NCBI GenBank assembly: GCA_030690025.1 | Contig: JAUYDJ010000268.1 | Coordinates: 1-9,684, forward strand | Reading direction: 5' to 3' | Source: Chloroflexota bacterium | Lineage (GTDB): Bacteria > Chloroflexota > Dehalococcoidia > Dehalococcoidales > JAUYDJ01 | DNA length: 9,684 nucleotides | Shown: one piece after another, positions 1 through 6,033 of the stretch | How the letters are laid out: every line of letters starts with the position of its first letter | Position numbering within the stretch: position 1 is the stretch's first letter | The notes under the pieces: model-generated | Database searches by the model: none | Seen by the model: only the letters and a program-made list of their open reading frames with translations | What the model was told of the DNA's origin: nothing | Made by a program: the position numbers and the translations under genes

Positions 1-877
1 GAGTGCCAGCTATGAGCCAGACAACGACGAGATATAGGGCTGTCTTTCTGACTTTCGTGGTTGAGCTGAGATGTCGAAGCATGGTAAAGGTGGTGACGGG
101 GGCTGCCAGCATAACGCTCATGGCTGTTCCCAGGCTGGCTCCTTTCACCAGCAAAGCCGAAGCCAGAACAACCTCAGCGCCGCCGACCAACTGGAATGGT
201 GTGACCAGGAAAGCTGCCAGGTATGGCCCCGACCAGGCTCCCTCGCCCAGCCAGGGTTGAATGGTATAGGCAGGCACATAAATAGTCAACGCGGAAGCCA
301 GACTAAAGCCAATGAGAAGAGGAATCACCGCCCTCTCTACCTGAACGGTAAAGCTTCTCCAGATGACTTGAATTATGGTAGCCCGTCGCTCCCCAGGTGC
401 TGGCTCAGCAGTTGCCAGGACCGTGGTAAGAGAGGCCGGCCCGGTTTTTGGCAGTTGCCTTTCAGGGTTCCCCTTCCTGCGTAAGACTATTGAGACAAAA
501 ATTCGGTTTAAGGCCGGGGAAAAAATGGCCGCCAAGACCAGTCGCAGCCACACAGCCTGCGAACCGATGAGGGATGTTGCCACCAGGCCTGCAACAGAGG
601 CAGCAAGGCTGAAAAGGAGAGCTGCGTTGAAGGCCCGCTGTGCTGGCATCTGTCCACCAGGGCGCCATAACATAAGGAAGATGAACTGCCATATCCAGTG
701 CCAGAACTTGCCCCGGCGAAGAGAGTTGGCCGATGCTTGAACCTTCGTCTGCCTTGCGAGTACAAGTGTTAGTAGCCCGGTGCTTAATGCCAGCCCGGCC
801 CAAGCGGCAAGGAGGAACGGACCAAATTCAAATATGAACTGTCGAAATCGGACCAGGGCGGCGAATATATCTACCAT
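1..877 (-). CDS. ArsP/DUF318-type membrane permease (3' end outside window)
   Basis: The minus-strand reading frame is open from an ATG at 875-877 to the window edge, giving 292 residues. It is a polytopic membrane protein with hydrophobic stretches near residues 18-40, 84-104, 107-132, 183-201, 217-236, 249-266 and 278-290, and a polar, charged loop around 133-170. The second half carries the pattern of the DUF318/ArsP permease family (PF03773): a small-residue-rich helix followed by KGASLGTAM and a segment ending in AAP (about 245-260). Characterised ArsP members export trivalent organoarsenicals, which fits the methyltransferase upstream in the same operon. The visible part has no cysteine, although a conserved Cys is reported as important in studied ArsP proteins, so the substrate is uncertain. 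An in-frame TAG lies upstream and no other start codon occurs between it and this ATG. The best Shine-Dalgarno (AGGAGG) is 23 nt away, so initiation is weak or coupled. The gene lies 130 nt after the DsrE gene. Confidence 0.75.
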   Translation of the reverse strand, partial: MVDIFAALVRFRQFIFEFGPFLLAAWAGLALSTGLLTLVLARQTKVQASANSLRRGKFWHWIWQFIFLMLWRPGGQMPAQRAFNAALLFSLAASVAGLVATSLIGSQAVWLRLVLAAIFSPALNRIFVSIVLRRKGNPERQLPKTGPASLTTVLATAEPAPGERRATIIQVIWRSFTVQVERAVIPLLIGFSLASALTIYVPAYTIQPWLGEGAWSGPYLAAFLVTPFQLVGGAEVVLASALLVKGASLGTAMSVMLAAPVTTFTMLRHLSSTTKVRKTALYLVVVWLIAGT

Positions 878-982
878 ATTGCCAAAAGAGGGCGAGCAAG
901 CCTCCTACAACCAACGGTACCCCGGGCTATCCTTTTCCTCATTGTATATTGTTTTGGTTGGGCTTAGACTACTTCTTACCAA

Positions 983-1000
983 AGGCGAGGGCAGCCTGTC
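983..1000. repeat. Left arm of an 18-bp inverted repeat flanking the DsrE gene
   Basis: AGGCGAGGGCAGCCTGTC at 983-1000 is the exact reverse complement of 1395-1412. The two arms sit just downstream and just upstream of the DsrE-family gene. Each arm also contains a small internal hairpin (AGGC, 7-nt loop, GCCT). No T-tract follows on the transcribed strand, so it is not a clear intrinsic terminator. Confidence 0.85.
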
Positions 1001-1007
1001 GACCAAT

Positions 1008-1370
1008 CTAGATTGATACCACTTTGTCTGCGGCCACTATCCTCTCGGCAGTTTCCTTGGGATTAGTGAACTTGGCATTTTTGCCTTGGAGGTCGGCTTC
1101 AGTCACCCCACGGGCGACAGAGCAACCGCCTCAGACATAGATGGGAACCCTGTTCTTTGTGATTGTGGCCAGAAGCTCTTTTAGAGGCGGCCAGCCCACG
1201 GGCACCACGCTGTTGACAACAGCGTCCTTCATCAGGATAACCGCATCCCCGAAAAGGCTGATCTCAGCCTGGTGGCCGGCTTCAATAGCACCATTAGCCA
1301 GTATGAACGGAAACGCTGACTTCGTAGGATTTTCGAAACCGTGTGAACCTATGAAAACGATCTTAGCCAT
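1008..1370 (-). CDS. DsrE-family selenoprotein (Sec80, UGA read-through)
   Basis: A 120-residue protein if TGA at 1131-1133 is read as Sec; a conventional call stops after 79 residues. The start ATG (1368-1370) follows a strong AAGGAGGT 5 nt upstream. The N-terminus (KIVFIGSHGFENPTKSAF) and the later segment fit the DsrE/DsrF/TusD fold (PF02635), small cytoplasmic proteins that carry or relay sulfur or act in thiol redox chemistry. In relatives the central motif is typically PIYVCGGC; here the first Cys is the UGA codon, giving PIYV-U-GGC, a UxxC redox motif. After the UGA the frame continues with the family C-terminus (ARGVTEADLQGKNAKF) to TAG at 1008-1010. A SECIS-like hairpin follows the UGA. 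It lies between the Sec methyltransferase and the ArsP-like permease, so a role as thiol/selenol carrier or reductant in metalloid handling is inferred. Sequencing error or decay is unlikely given the intact frame and hairpin. Confidence 0.85.
1102..1118 (-). promoter_or_regulatory. Bacterial SECIS-like hairpin of the DsrE selenoprotein
   Basis: On the minus strand, 12 nt after the UGA (1131-1133), GTCGCCC pairs with GGGTGAC through 7 base pairs (one G-U) around a GTG loop. The loop starts 19 nt after the UGA. This fits the known bacterial SECIS layout: a short stem, a small apical loop with G in its first two positions, and about 16-37 nt from UGA to loop. It should bind SelB to direct Sec insertion. 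Confidence 0.75.
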
Positions 1371-1394
1371 GGTTACCTCCTTTCAATTTTTTTA

Positions 1395-1412
1395 GACAGG
1401 CTGCCCTCGCCT
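1395..1412. repeat. Right arm of the 18-bp inverted repeat flanking the DsrE gene
   Basis: GACAGGCTGCCCTCGCCT is the exact reverse complement of 983-1000. It lies in the 65-nt gap between the methyltransferase stop and the DsrE start. On the transcribed strand it can form CAGGC/GCCTG with a 7-nt loop, followed by an A-rich run and then the DsrE ribosome-binding site. In a shared transcript the two arms could pair and enclose the whole DsrE message. Confidence 0.85.
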
Positions 1413-1435
1413 GGTCTATTAGTCCACTATGCCAG

Positions 1436-2224
1436 CTAATCGTCTATCGGTTTGATGGCTTTGATGGTCACGCCAAGCGTGCCAAGTTCTGAGGCGTTGG
1501 CTTCCCCTTTGGCTCCGGCAAAAACGTCGACATGCGAACCTATGTCCACCTGCTCGAAACCGGCTCGTTTGATAACCGCTTCGTACTCTGCTTCCAGCAG
1601 AGCCCCGACGATTCAGCCGGTCCACAGGTCAATGTCTGCCTTGGCTTCGTCCGGTACCGCCTTCTGAACAATGATGTCACCTATCATGAGCCGACCGCCT
1701 GGCTTGAGCACCCGGTAAAGCTCTCGATAGACGGCTTCTTTGTCCGGGCAGAGGTTGATGACGCCGTTACTGATAACCACATCTACGGCTGCATCCTTTA
1801 CCGGCAGGTCTTCTGCCAGACCCTCGCGAAACTCGACGTTACCGACTCCCAGGGATGCAGCGTTGCGCCGAGCCTTTTCCAGCATGTCCGGGGTCATGTC
1901 GATACCAATGACGTGTCCTGTCTTACCCACCTTCAAGGCGGCAATGAGAGCATCGAAGCCAGCGCCACAACCAACATCTAGCACCTGCTCTCCTTGGTTA
2001 ATAGGTCCCCGGCTGAAAGGATTACCAGTGCCGGCAAACGACTCCACCAGCGAGCCAGGTAGTTTGTTCAGCAGCTCCTCCGGGTAATCCAGCAGTCTCG
2101 CCAGGTAGCGACCATGATGGAAGTGAAACTCATGCTCCGGATGGGTGGCCACCTCTCGGTATTTGGCTTTAATCTCTAGACGCAGCTTTATCACATCCAC
2201 AGAAGACGAAGAACGGGAAACCAT
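1436..2224 (-). CDS. ArsM-like SAM-dependent methyltransferase, selenoprotein (Sec204)
   Basis: A 262-residue protein if TGA at 1613-1615 is read as Sec; otherwise it stops at 203 residues, lacking its normal C-terminal part. The ATG at 2222-2224 is preceded by GGAGGTG. Residues 80-90 hold SAM motif I (VLDVGCGAGFD), the acidic IGIDMT follows at 107-111, and ISNGVINLCPDK (151-162) and RVLKPGGRLMIGD (171-183) are typical of the arsenite-methyltransferase-like branch. The UGA falls in DIDLWTG-U-IVGALLEAEY, exactly where ArsM relatives have a conserved Cys (equivalent to Cys174 of the algal CmArsM, an As(III) ligand). The other arsenic-site Cys of classical ArsM are not evident: SNC is SNG here and no C-terminal Cys is seen. 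A His-rich stretch (HPEHEFHFHHGR) lies at 28-39. The frame continues cleanly for 58 codons after Sec to TAG at 1436-1438. The substrate (As, Se, Te, Hg or other) is not proven. First gene of an operon with the DsrE protein and an ArsP-like permease. Confidence 0.87.
1585..1603 (-). promoter_or_regulatory. Bacterial SECIS-like hairpin of the methyltransferase
   Basis: On the minus strand, CTCTGCT pairs perfectly with AGCAGAG around a GGA loop, and an outer G-U pair makes 8 bp. The 7-bp core starts 11 nt after the UGA (1613-1615) and the loop starts 18 nt after it. This is the strongest of the four SECIS-like hairpins in the window. Confidence 0.8.
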
Positions 2225-2244
2225 AAGACACCTCCATTACCTGT

Positions 2245-2264
2245 CATAGTGTAGTAGTACTATG
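2245..2264. promoter_or_regulatory. Palindromic operator-like site at the methyltransferase operon promoter
   Basis: CATAGT (2245-2250) and ACTATG (2259-2264) are inverted copies with an 8-nt spacer that itself contains TAGTAG. The site lies between the -10 box and the start codon, across the expected transcription start. A/T-rich dyads here are typical of ArsR/SmtB-type or other small repressors. No regulator gene is visible in the window, so its identity is unknown. Confidence 0.45.
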
Positions 2265-2266
2265 TA

Positions 2267-2296
2267 AGTATAGTAGTTATTCCCTGCGATTGTCAA
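2267..2296 (-). promoter_or_regulatory. Sigma70-type promoter for the methyltransferase-DsrE-permease operon
   Basis: On the minus strand a consensus -35 TTGACA (complement of 2291-2296) is followed after 18 nt by a -10 TATACT (complement of 2267-2272). Transcription would start near 2258-2260, about 35 nt before the methyltransferase ATG. Confidence 0.7.
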
Positions 2297-2572
2297 TTGA
2301 AATATGCAAGGAAAAGGTGACAGAGGTACCACTGAGACAATAGCCGAGAAATCAGAAGCTAACTTCCTGTATGGGGTGGCTGGAAATAACCCCGTTCAGG
2401 GTGCTATTCACTGGATATGAACTGGGCAGAGGTAATAAAGTGGAAGCCGCGATGAATGCGGTGATGATCACGCTGGTGACAAAGCGCTTAAGAGGAACGC
2501 GATATTTCAGCCGCGGGGTTCGGCCAGTCAGGCAGTCAATACGATATGTCAGTGCATCCGCCCCACCGGCAG

Positions 2573-2686
2573 TTATGCTGCTCCATGCAGGTATGGGGAA
2601 TTCCTGAAGCATCTTCTGCAGAGCACCTTCTGTGCCACACTATCTATTTCCACACGAGTGGCACCTCTTCTCATTTCGACTATCAT
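2573..2686 (-). pseudogene. 37-codon ORF resembling the N-terminus of DAHP synthase (possible aroF remnant)
   Basis: Minus-strand ATG at 2684-2686 to TAA at 2573-2575. The first 22 residues (MIVEMRRGATRVEIDSVAQK and two more) resemble the N-terminal ferredoxin-like domain of AroF-type DAHP synthases, which usually begin MIVVM(K/R)xGAT followed by EIxxV. The remaining residues (CRRCFRNSPYLHGAA) do not match that family and no catalytic domain follows in any frame. An AAAGGAG lies about 13 nt upstream of the ATG, which is rather far. It could be a decayed gene fragment, a small peptide or chance similarity. Confidence 0.22.
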
Positions 2687-2770
2687 TTTGGTTTGTTATC
2701 TCCTTTATGACCCGAGACTATATTTCCGATTTCGGTGTACAAGGCTGCTTTTATCCCCGCCACCTTGATG

Positions 2771-2799
2771 ATACTATACACCAGATATCCAGCCGTCAA
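2771..2799 (-). promoter_or_regulatory. Putative promoter upstream of the short minus-strand ORF
   Basis: On the minus strand TTGACG (complement of 2794-2799) is followed after 17 nt by TAGTAT (complement of 2771-2776); an overlapping TATAGT gives a 15-nt spacer. It points toward the 37-codon ORF and, further on, toward the methyltransferase operon. Based on motif match only. Confidence 0.35.
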
Positions 2800-2851
2800 G
2801 TGTTGGGACGTAATGGTGCTTGCTGACCCTTCTCCCCAGGCTCACTCCCAG

Positions 2852-2883
2852 AATTTGACAAATTGAAAACAGTGGTACAAAAT
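2852..2883 (+). promoter_or_regulatory. Putative promoter for the DUF2934-glgC genes
   Basis: A consensus -35 TTGACA at 2855-2860 sits inside the small palindrome AATTTG-A-CAAATT (2852-2864). The -10 is weak: CAAAAT at 2878-2883 with a 17-nt spacer, or TACAAA at 2876-2881 with 15. It lies about 75 nt before the DUF2934 start. The palindrome over the -35 could be a repressor site. Confidence 0.35.
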
Positions 2884-2955
2884 TACTATATTGTGCATCT
2901 GGCAGAATAGAAAATTTACTACTTGCCCGGAGCATAACTCGTCAGGGAGGTAGAT

Positions 2956-3177
2956 ATGGTTACAGAGGAGCAAATAAGGGAGCTAGCATATTCTATCTGG
3001 GAGAAGGAAGGCTGCCCCGAAGGTAAAGATGCAGAGCACTATTTCCGCGCCAAACAAATGCTGGAGGAGCGAGAGGCAGCCGCGTCGCCTGCTAAGGAGT
3101 CGGTGCCACCAGCATCGATGCCACAACCGCCACCTGCGCCAAGACCGGCTGGCAAGCGTCGCTCAAAGAAAGCATAG
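2956..3177 (+). CDS. Small DUF2934 protein with Pro/Ala-rich basic tail
   Basis: 73 residues with ATG at 2956 and GGGAGGT 5 nt upstream. Residues 4-35 (EEQIRELAYSIWEKEGCPEG and the following DAEHYFRAKQ) match DUF2934 (PF11154), a short helical domain of unknown function found in many bacteria. The rest is low-complexity: Ala/Pro-rich at about 42-65, then a basic end (GKRRSKKA) that could contact nucleic acid or a membrane surface. No signal peptide or membrane helix. DUF2934 proteins are sometimes encoded near glycogen or trehalose genes; here it precedes glgC by 124 nt on the same strand, so co-transcription is plausible. The function is unknown. Confidence 0.8.
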   Translation: MVTEEQIRELAYSIWEKEGCPEGKDAEHYFRAKQMLEEREAAASPAKESVPPASMPQPPPAPRPAGKRRSKKA

Positions 3178-3301
3178 AAAATCCCAGGGCACTCCCTACC
3201 TCATTCACCCCTAGGCTCCAGATTTGCTGTTAGCCACTGGTACAGAAGATTGGCGTTAGCTGTTAATTACCGAGTCTGTGAGTGGGAGAAAAGGGTCTGT
3301 A

Positions 3302-4573
3302 ATGAACAGGGTGGCAGTGATAATAATGGCGGGAGGGGCGGGAGAGAGGCTGCAGCCTTTAACCAGGGCACGCTCCAAGGCGGCTGTCCCCTTTGGCGGT
3401 AAATTCCGGCTCATTGATCTTGTGCTCAGCAACTGTATTAATTCAAACCTGCGCAAGATTTTCGTGCTCACCCAATACCTATCCGAGTCTCTAAATCGTC
3501 ATATCCAGGACGGCTGGGGTATCTCCAGCTCCGGGCTGGGCGATTTCATATATTGTGTGCCTGCGCAGCAGAAGCTAGGTGCGGGATGGTACCGCGGTAC
3601 GGCTGACGCGGTACGGCAGAACCTGAACCTGGTGAATCAAAGAGAAATCGATCATGTTCTAATCCTGTCCGGTGACCATGTCTACAAGATGAACTATCTT
3701 CAGCTTGTAACCTACCACAAGATGAAGAACTCGGGCCTCACTATCTCTGCTTTTAGAGTGAAGAAAGAGCAAGCTGCCGGAAGGCTTGGGGTGCTTGAGG
3801 TGGACCAAAATCATAGATTGATTGGCTTCGAAGAAAAGCCGGTAGAGCCAAAGACCATGCCCGATGCGCCCGGCTACTCTTTAGCTTCAATGGGCGTCTA
3901 CATATTTGAGCTGAAGACCCTGGCGAGTATCTTAAGGGGAGACGAGGAAGATTTCGGCAAACACGTTATTCCAGGAATCATCAACAGTAATTACGACGTT
4001 TATGTCTACGACTATGAGAAGGAGAATGAAATAGCTGATTTCTCAGTGATAGTCAAGGATGGCATAAGAGAGAAGGTGCTGGTCGATAAGAGCCGCGATT
4101 CATCCTACTGGAGGGATGTCGGCACCATCGATTCTTATTACGAGGCAAGCATGGACCTGGTGGGGGTAGACCCTCTATTCAATCTATACGGGGAGAGGTG
4201 GCCGCTTAGAACTTTTCAGCGGCCGTTGCCGCCAAGTAAGTTCGTGCTCGGCGCGAGGATTAACGATTCTATCGTATCTGACGGCTGTATAATCAGCGGC
4301 GGGGCTGTCTGGAACTCTATACTCTCTACAGGAGTGATTGTGGAAAGGGATGCCATTGTAGAACAATCGATCATATTTGATGATGTTATCATTGAGCCGG
4401 GTGTCAGGATAAGACGAGCTATCATCGATAAGGAAAGCAGAATTCGGGCTGGGGCCACAATCGGCTATGACCTGGAGTTGGATAAGAGGAGAGGCTGCAC
4501 AGTTTCCGATAACGGAATAGTAGTCATTCCAAAAGGTACAGACATAAGCCGGGCAGAGCCCTCGCTTTTTTAG
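3302..4573 (+). CDS. glgC: Glucose-1-phosphate adenylyltransferase (ADP-glucose pyrophosphorylase)
   Basis: Makes ADP-glucose and PPi from ATP and glucose-1-phosphate, the committed step of bacterial glycogen synthesis in the cytoplasm. The protein has 423 residues, a normal GlgC length. The N-terminal nucleotidyltransferase domain shows GGAGERLQPLT (11-21), the substrate-binding KAAVPFGGKFRLID (26-39), GTADAV (99-104), SGDHVYKMNY (123-132), a central EEKP and SYWRDVGTIDSYYEA. The last ~110 residues hold hexapeptide-like repeats (SIVSDGCIISGGAVWNS, then IIFDDVIIEPGVRIR) forming a left-handed beta-helix, the usual oligomerisation and allosteric domain. KMNY has Asn where KMDY is common. I chose the ATG at 3302 because MNRVAVIIMAGG is the usual family start. 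An in-frame GTG at 3278 would add eight residues (MSGRKGSV) with no ribosome site before it. No glgA or glgB is in the window, and the gene converges with the grd cluster. Confidence 0.95.
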   Translation: MNRVAVIIMAGGAGERLQPLTRARSKAAVPFGGKFRLIDLVLSNCINSNLRKIFVLTQYLSESLNRHIQDGWGISSSGLGDFIYCVPAQQKLGAGWYRGTADAVRQNLNLVNQREIDHVLILSGDHVYKMNYLQLVTYHKMKNSGLTISAFRVKKEQAAGRLGVLEVDQNHRLIGFEEKPVEPKTMPDAPGYSLASMGVYIFELKTLASILRGDEEDFGKHVIPGIINSNYDVYVYDYEKENEIADFSVIVKDGIREKVLVDKSRDSSYWRDVGTIDSYYEASMDLVGVDPLFNLYGERWPLRTFQRPLPPSKFVLGARINDSIVSDGCIISGGAVWNSILSTGVIVERDAIVEQSIIFDDVIIEPGVRIRRAIIDKESRIRAGATIGYDLELDKRRGCTVSDNGIVVIPKGTDISRAEPSLF

Positions 4574-4636
4574 CCATACTACTGGCAATCGAATGGTGAC
4601 GCGCCATGTTGATGCATCTGGCTGAGCCCCCTTGGA

Positions 4637-4660
4637 CGAAGTCTTATGACTAAGCTTTCG
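4637..4660. terminator. Hairpin in the convergent glgC/grdE intergenic gap
   Basis: CGAAGTCTTA and TAAGCTTTCG pair with one mismatch and one G-U around a TGAC loop, midway between the ends of glgC (4573) and grdE (4721). It could act as a weak terminator from both sides. No T-tract follows on either strand, so this is a position-based guess. Confidence 0.3.
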
Positions 4661-4720
4661 CAGACTTTGCCACTGTCCGGGCCTTATTACTGGAAATAGA
4701 ACCAGCTCTTCATGCGGTGG

Positions 4721-6025
4721 CTAATAAGCCTTCCGGGTGAAATAGTTTTCGCCCCACCAGTCAGAGGCGCCTGCAATACTGTAATCGTCAAGAGTAATCT
4801 CACTCCAGGGAGAAAAGGGCGCGTTGCCCAGAACGAGCTGGACAAGCTTGTCCTCAGCCATGCCAATAACCTTGCTCGGGGCGGGCATCTTGGTCTCGCG
4901 GTCGGTGCTACCGGTACTGACCATGGCTGTTGCTTCGGGCACATAGAATACGAGGGGCAGCTCACTCCCGTCTTTGCCACCCCACTCGGGACCCAGCAGT
5001 ACGGTCTTGATGCCCTTCTGCTCGCAGGCCTGGACGGTAAGCATCACATCCACAAAATTAGCGCCTGACGCTGTAGTCCGGGTGATAAAGGCGCCATCAG
5101 CTCCCAGCAATCTAGCCATCTGGGAAGCGGCGGCGGCGCTGACCAGTTTGCCATGTTCGGCTTCAAAGCGGGTGCGCTGCACAATTACCCCCAGGAAGTT
5201 CAAGCGCTTGCCGTGTTCCCGGAGCAGCTTAAAAACGACGGGATTATTCATCCATTGCCAGGTACGGGCATAGCTGGATATGCCTTTGCGCGCGTCAGCC
5301 GTCAGCGCGCCGTCCAGGAACTCGTTGGGATGAACAAAGGTGGGTAGCGACTCCCGGACGGGGAGTCCGTAGTAGGCGACAGCGGAATGGGGAGCATGCC
5401 AGTTAGTCATGAACCCGACTATGTAGACTACGCGGGGAAGGGATGGGGAGACTTCATGTAGCTCAAAGACCTCCATGTTTTGGGGAGGAATCTCTACGGT
5501 GGTCTCGGCCAGACGTTTAGCTACTTTGCACTCGGCGGTGATGATGGCGGCATGGGTGTCCAGTTCACTTACCGTATCAGCCAGTCTTAAAACCAGGACT
5601 ATATTGATAAGTGATGACAGTGGCGCCAGCTGCGCTCCCGGCCCCCACATATCGAGAATGGCGGTATCCTGGGCAGCTGTGCCGCTCATAATGGTCGGCG
5701 TCATCTTGGCGGAAGCGGTTACGGTTACCCCGGACAACCGGTGAGTCCTGCCTTCACCTACTGTCTGCACCGGTGCGATAATCCCGGGGAAAACACCACC
5801 CGGTCCCGATACCTTTACGCGTGGTTCAACCATGTCACGCACGTTGACAATGCGGGTCTGCTCTCCCGGAAATGCCACGTCCAGGTCAACCGAAACAATC
5901 CTTTCGTCTTCCAGGACCAGTTTCTTCAGTTCTTCCTTGTCAACCTTAAGGATGCCATTTTTATAGCTGGTGAGACGGCCAAACTCGACATTCTTTACAG
6001 GGTAGGTGATTAGTTCCAGCTTCAT
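4721..6025 (-). CDS. grdE: Glycine/sarcosine/betaine reductase component B, GrdE-like subunit (copy 1)
   Basis: 434 residues, the usual length of the GrdE/GrdG/GrdI proprotein (PF09338). Family features include the N-terminal KLELITYPVKN, VEPRVKVSGPGGVFPG (67-81), LDMWGPGAQLAP (124-135), HPNEFLDGAL (232-241), GKRLNFLGVIVQRTRFE (272-288) and STGSTDRETKMPAPSKVIG. In classical GrdE the proprotein is cut before a Cys near residue 242, which becomes the substrate-binding pyruvoyl group. Here that region reads ALTADARKG and has no Cys (the nearest are 166 and 334), so pyruvoyl formation as known looks impossible. The ATG (6023-6025) lies 8 nt after the grdB stop, and its AGGAGG (6030-6035) overlaps that TAG, indicating tight translational coupling. 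About half of its residues match copy 2 by eye. Substrate unknown; the gene symbol reflects the family only. Confidence 0.85.
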   Translation of the reverse strand: MKLELITYPVKNVEFGRLTSYKNGILKVDKEELKKLVLEDERIVSVDLDVAFPGEQTRIVNVRDMVEPRVKVSGPGGVFPGIIAPVQTVGEGRTHRLSGVTVTASAKMTPTIMSGTAAQDTAILDMWGPGAQLAPLSSLINIVLVLRLADTVSELDTHAAIITAECKVAKRLAETTVEIPPQNMEVFELHEVSPSLPRVVYIVGFMTNWHAPHSAVAYYGLPVRESLPTFVHPNEFLDGALTADARKGISSYARTWQWMNNPVVFKLLREHGKRLNFLGVIVQRTRFEAEHGKLVSAAAASQMARLLGADGAFITRTTASGANFVDVMLTVQACEQKGIKTVLLGPEWGGKDGSELPLVFYVPEATAMVSTGSTDRETKMPAPSKVIGMAEDKLVQLVLGNAPFSPWSEITLDDYSIAGASDWWGENYFTRKAY

Positions 6026-6033
6026 ATTGCCTC

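Larger units (their letters stand above)
2297..2955. other. Long intergenic stretch without a confident gene
   Basis: About 660 nt between the divergent methyltransferase operon and the DUF2934 gene. Overlapping open frames on both strands occur around 2352-2612 (86 codons minus, 78 codons plus). Neither has a good ribosome-binding site or a product I recognise, and their third-position composition does not separate them. The frame on plus 2632-2826 looks like chance. The stretch holds putative promoters on each strand and a short minus-strand ORF (separate entries). It may contain decayed coding sequence or an unrecognised RNA. I saw no tRNA or rRNA. Confidence 0.5.

Noticed and set aside
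462..803. 113-codon minus-strand frame and other short frames within 1-877.
   Set aside because: They overlap the continuous membrane-protein frame, which is hydrophobic and family-like, while these translations are low in family signal.
1131..2224. Reading the methyltransferase and DsrE genes as pseudogenes broken by a TGA stop.
   Set aside because: Each TGA sits on a conserved Cys position, the frame stays open and family-like afterwards, and each is followed by a SECIS-like hairpin; the grdB genes in the same window show the organism very probably uses Sec.
2632..2826. 64-codon plus-strand frame in the intergenic gap.
   Set aside because: No ribosome-binding site, no recognisable product, and it overlaps a promoter-like site on the other strand.
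3278..3301. GTG at 3278 as the glgC start.
   Set aside because: It adds residues not typical of GlgC and has no ribosome-binding site; the ATG at 3302 matches the usual family start.
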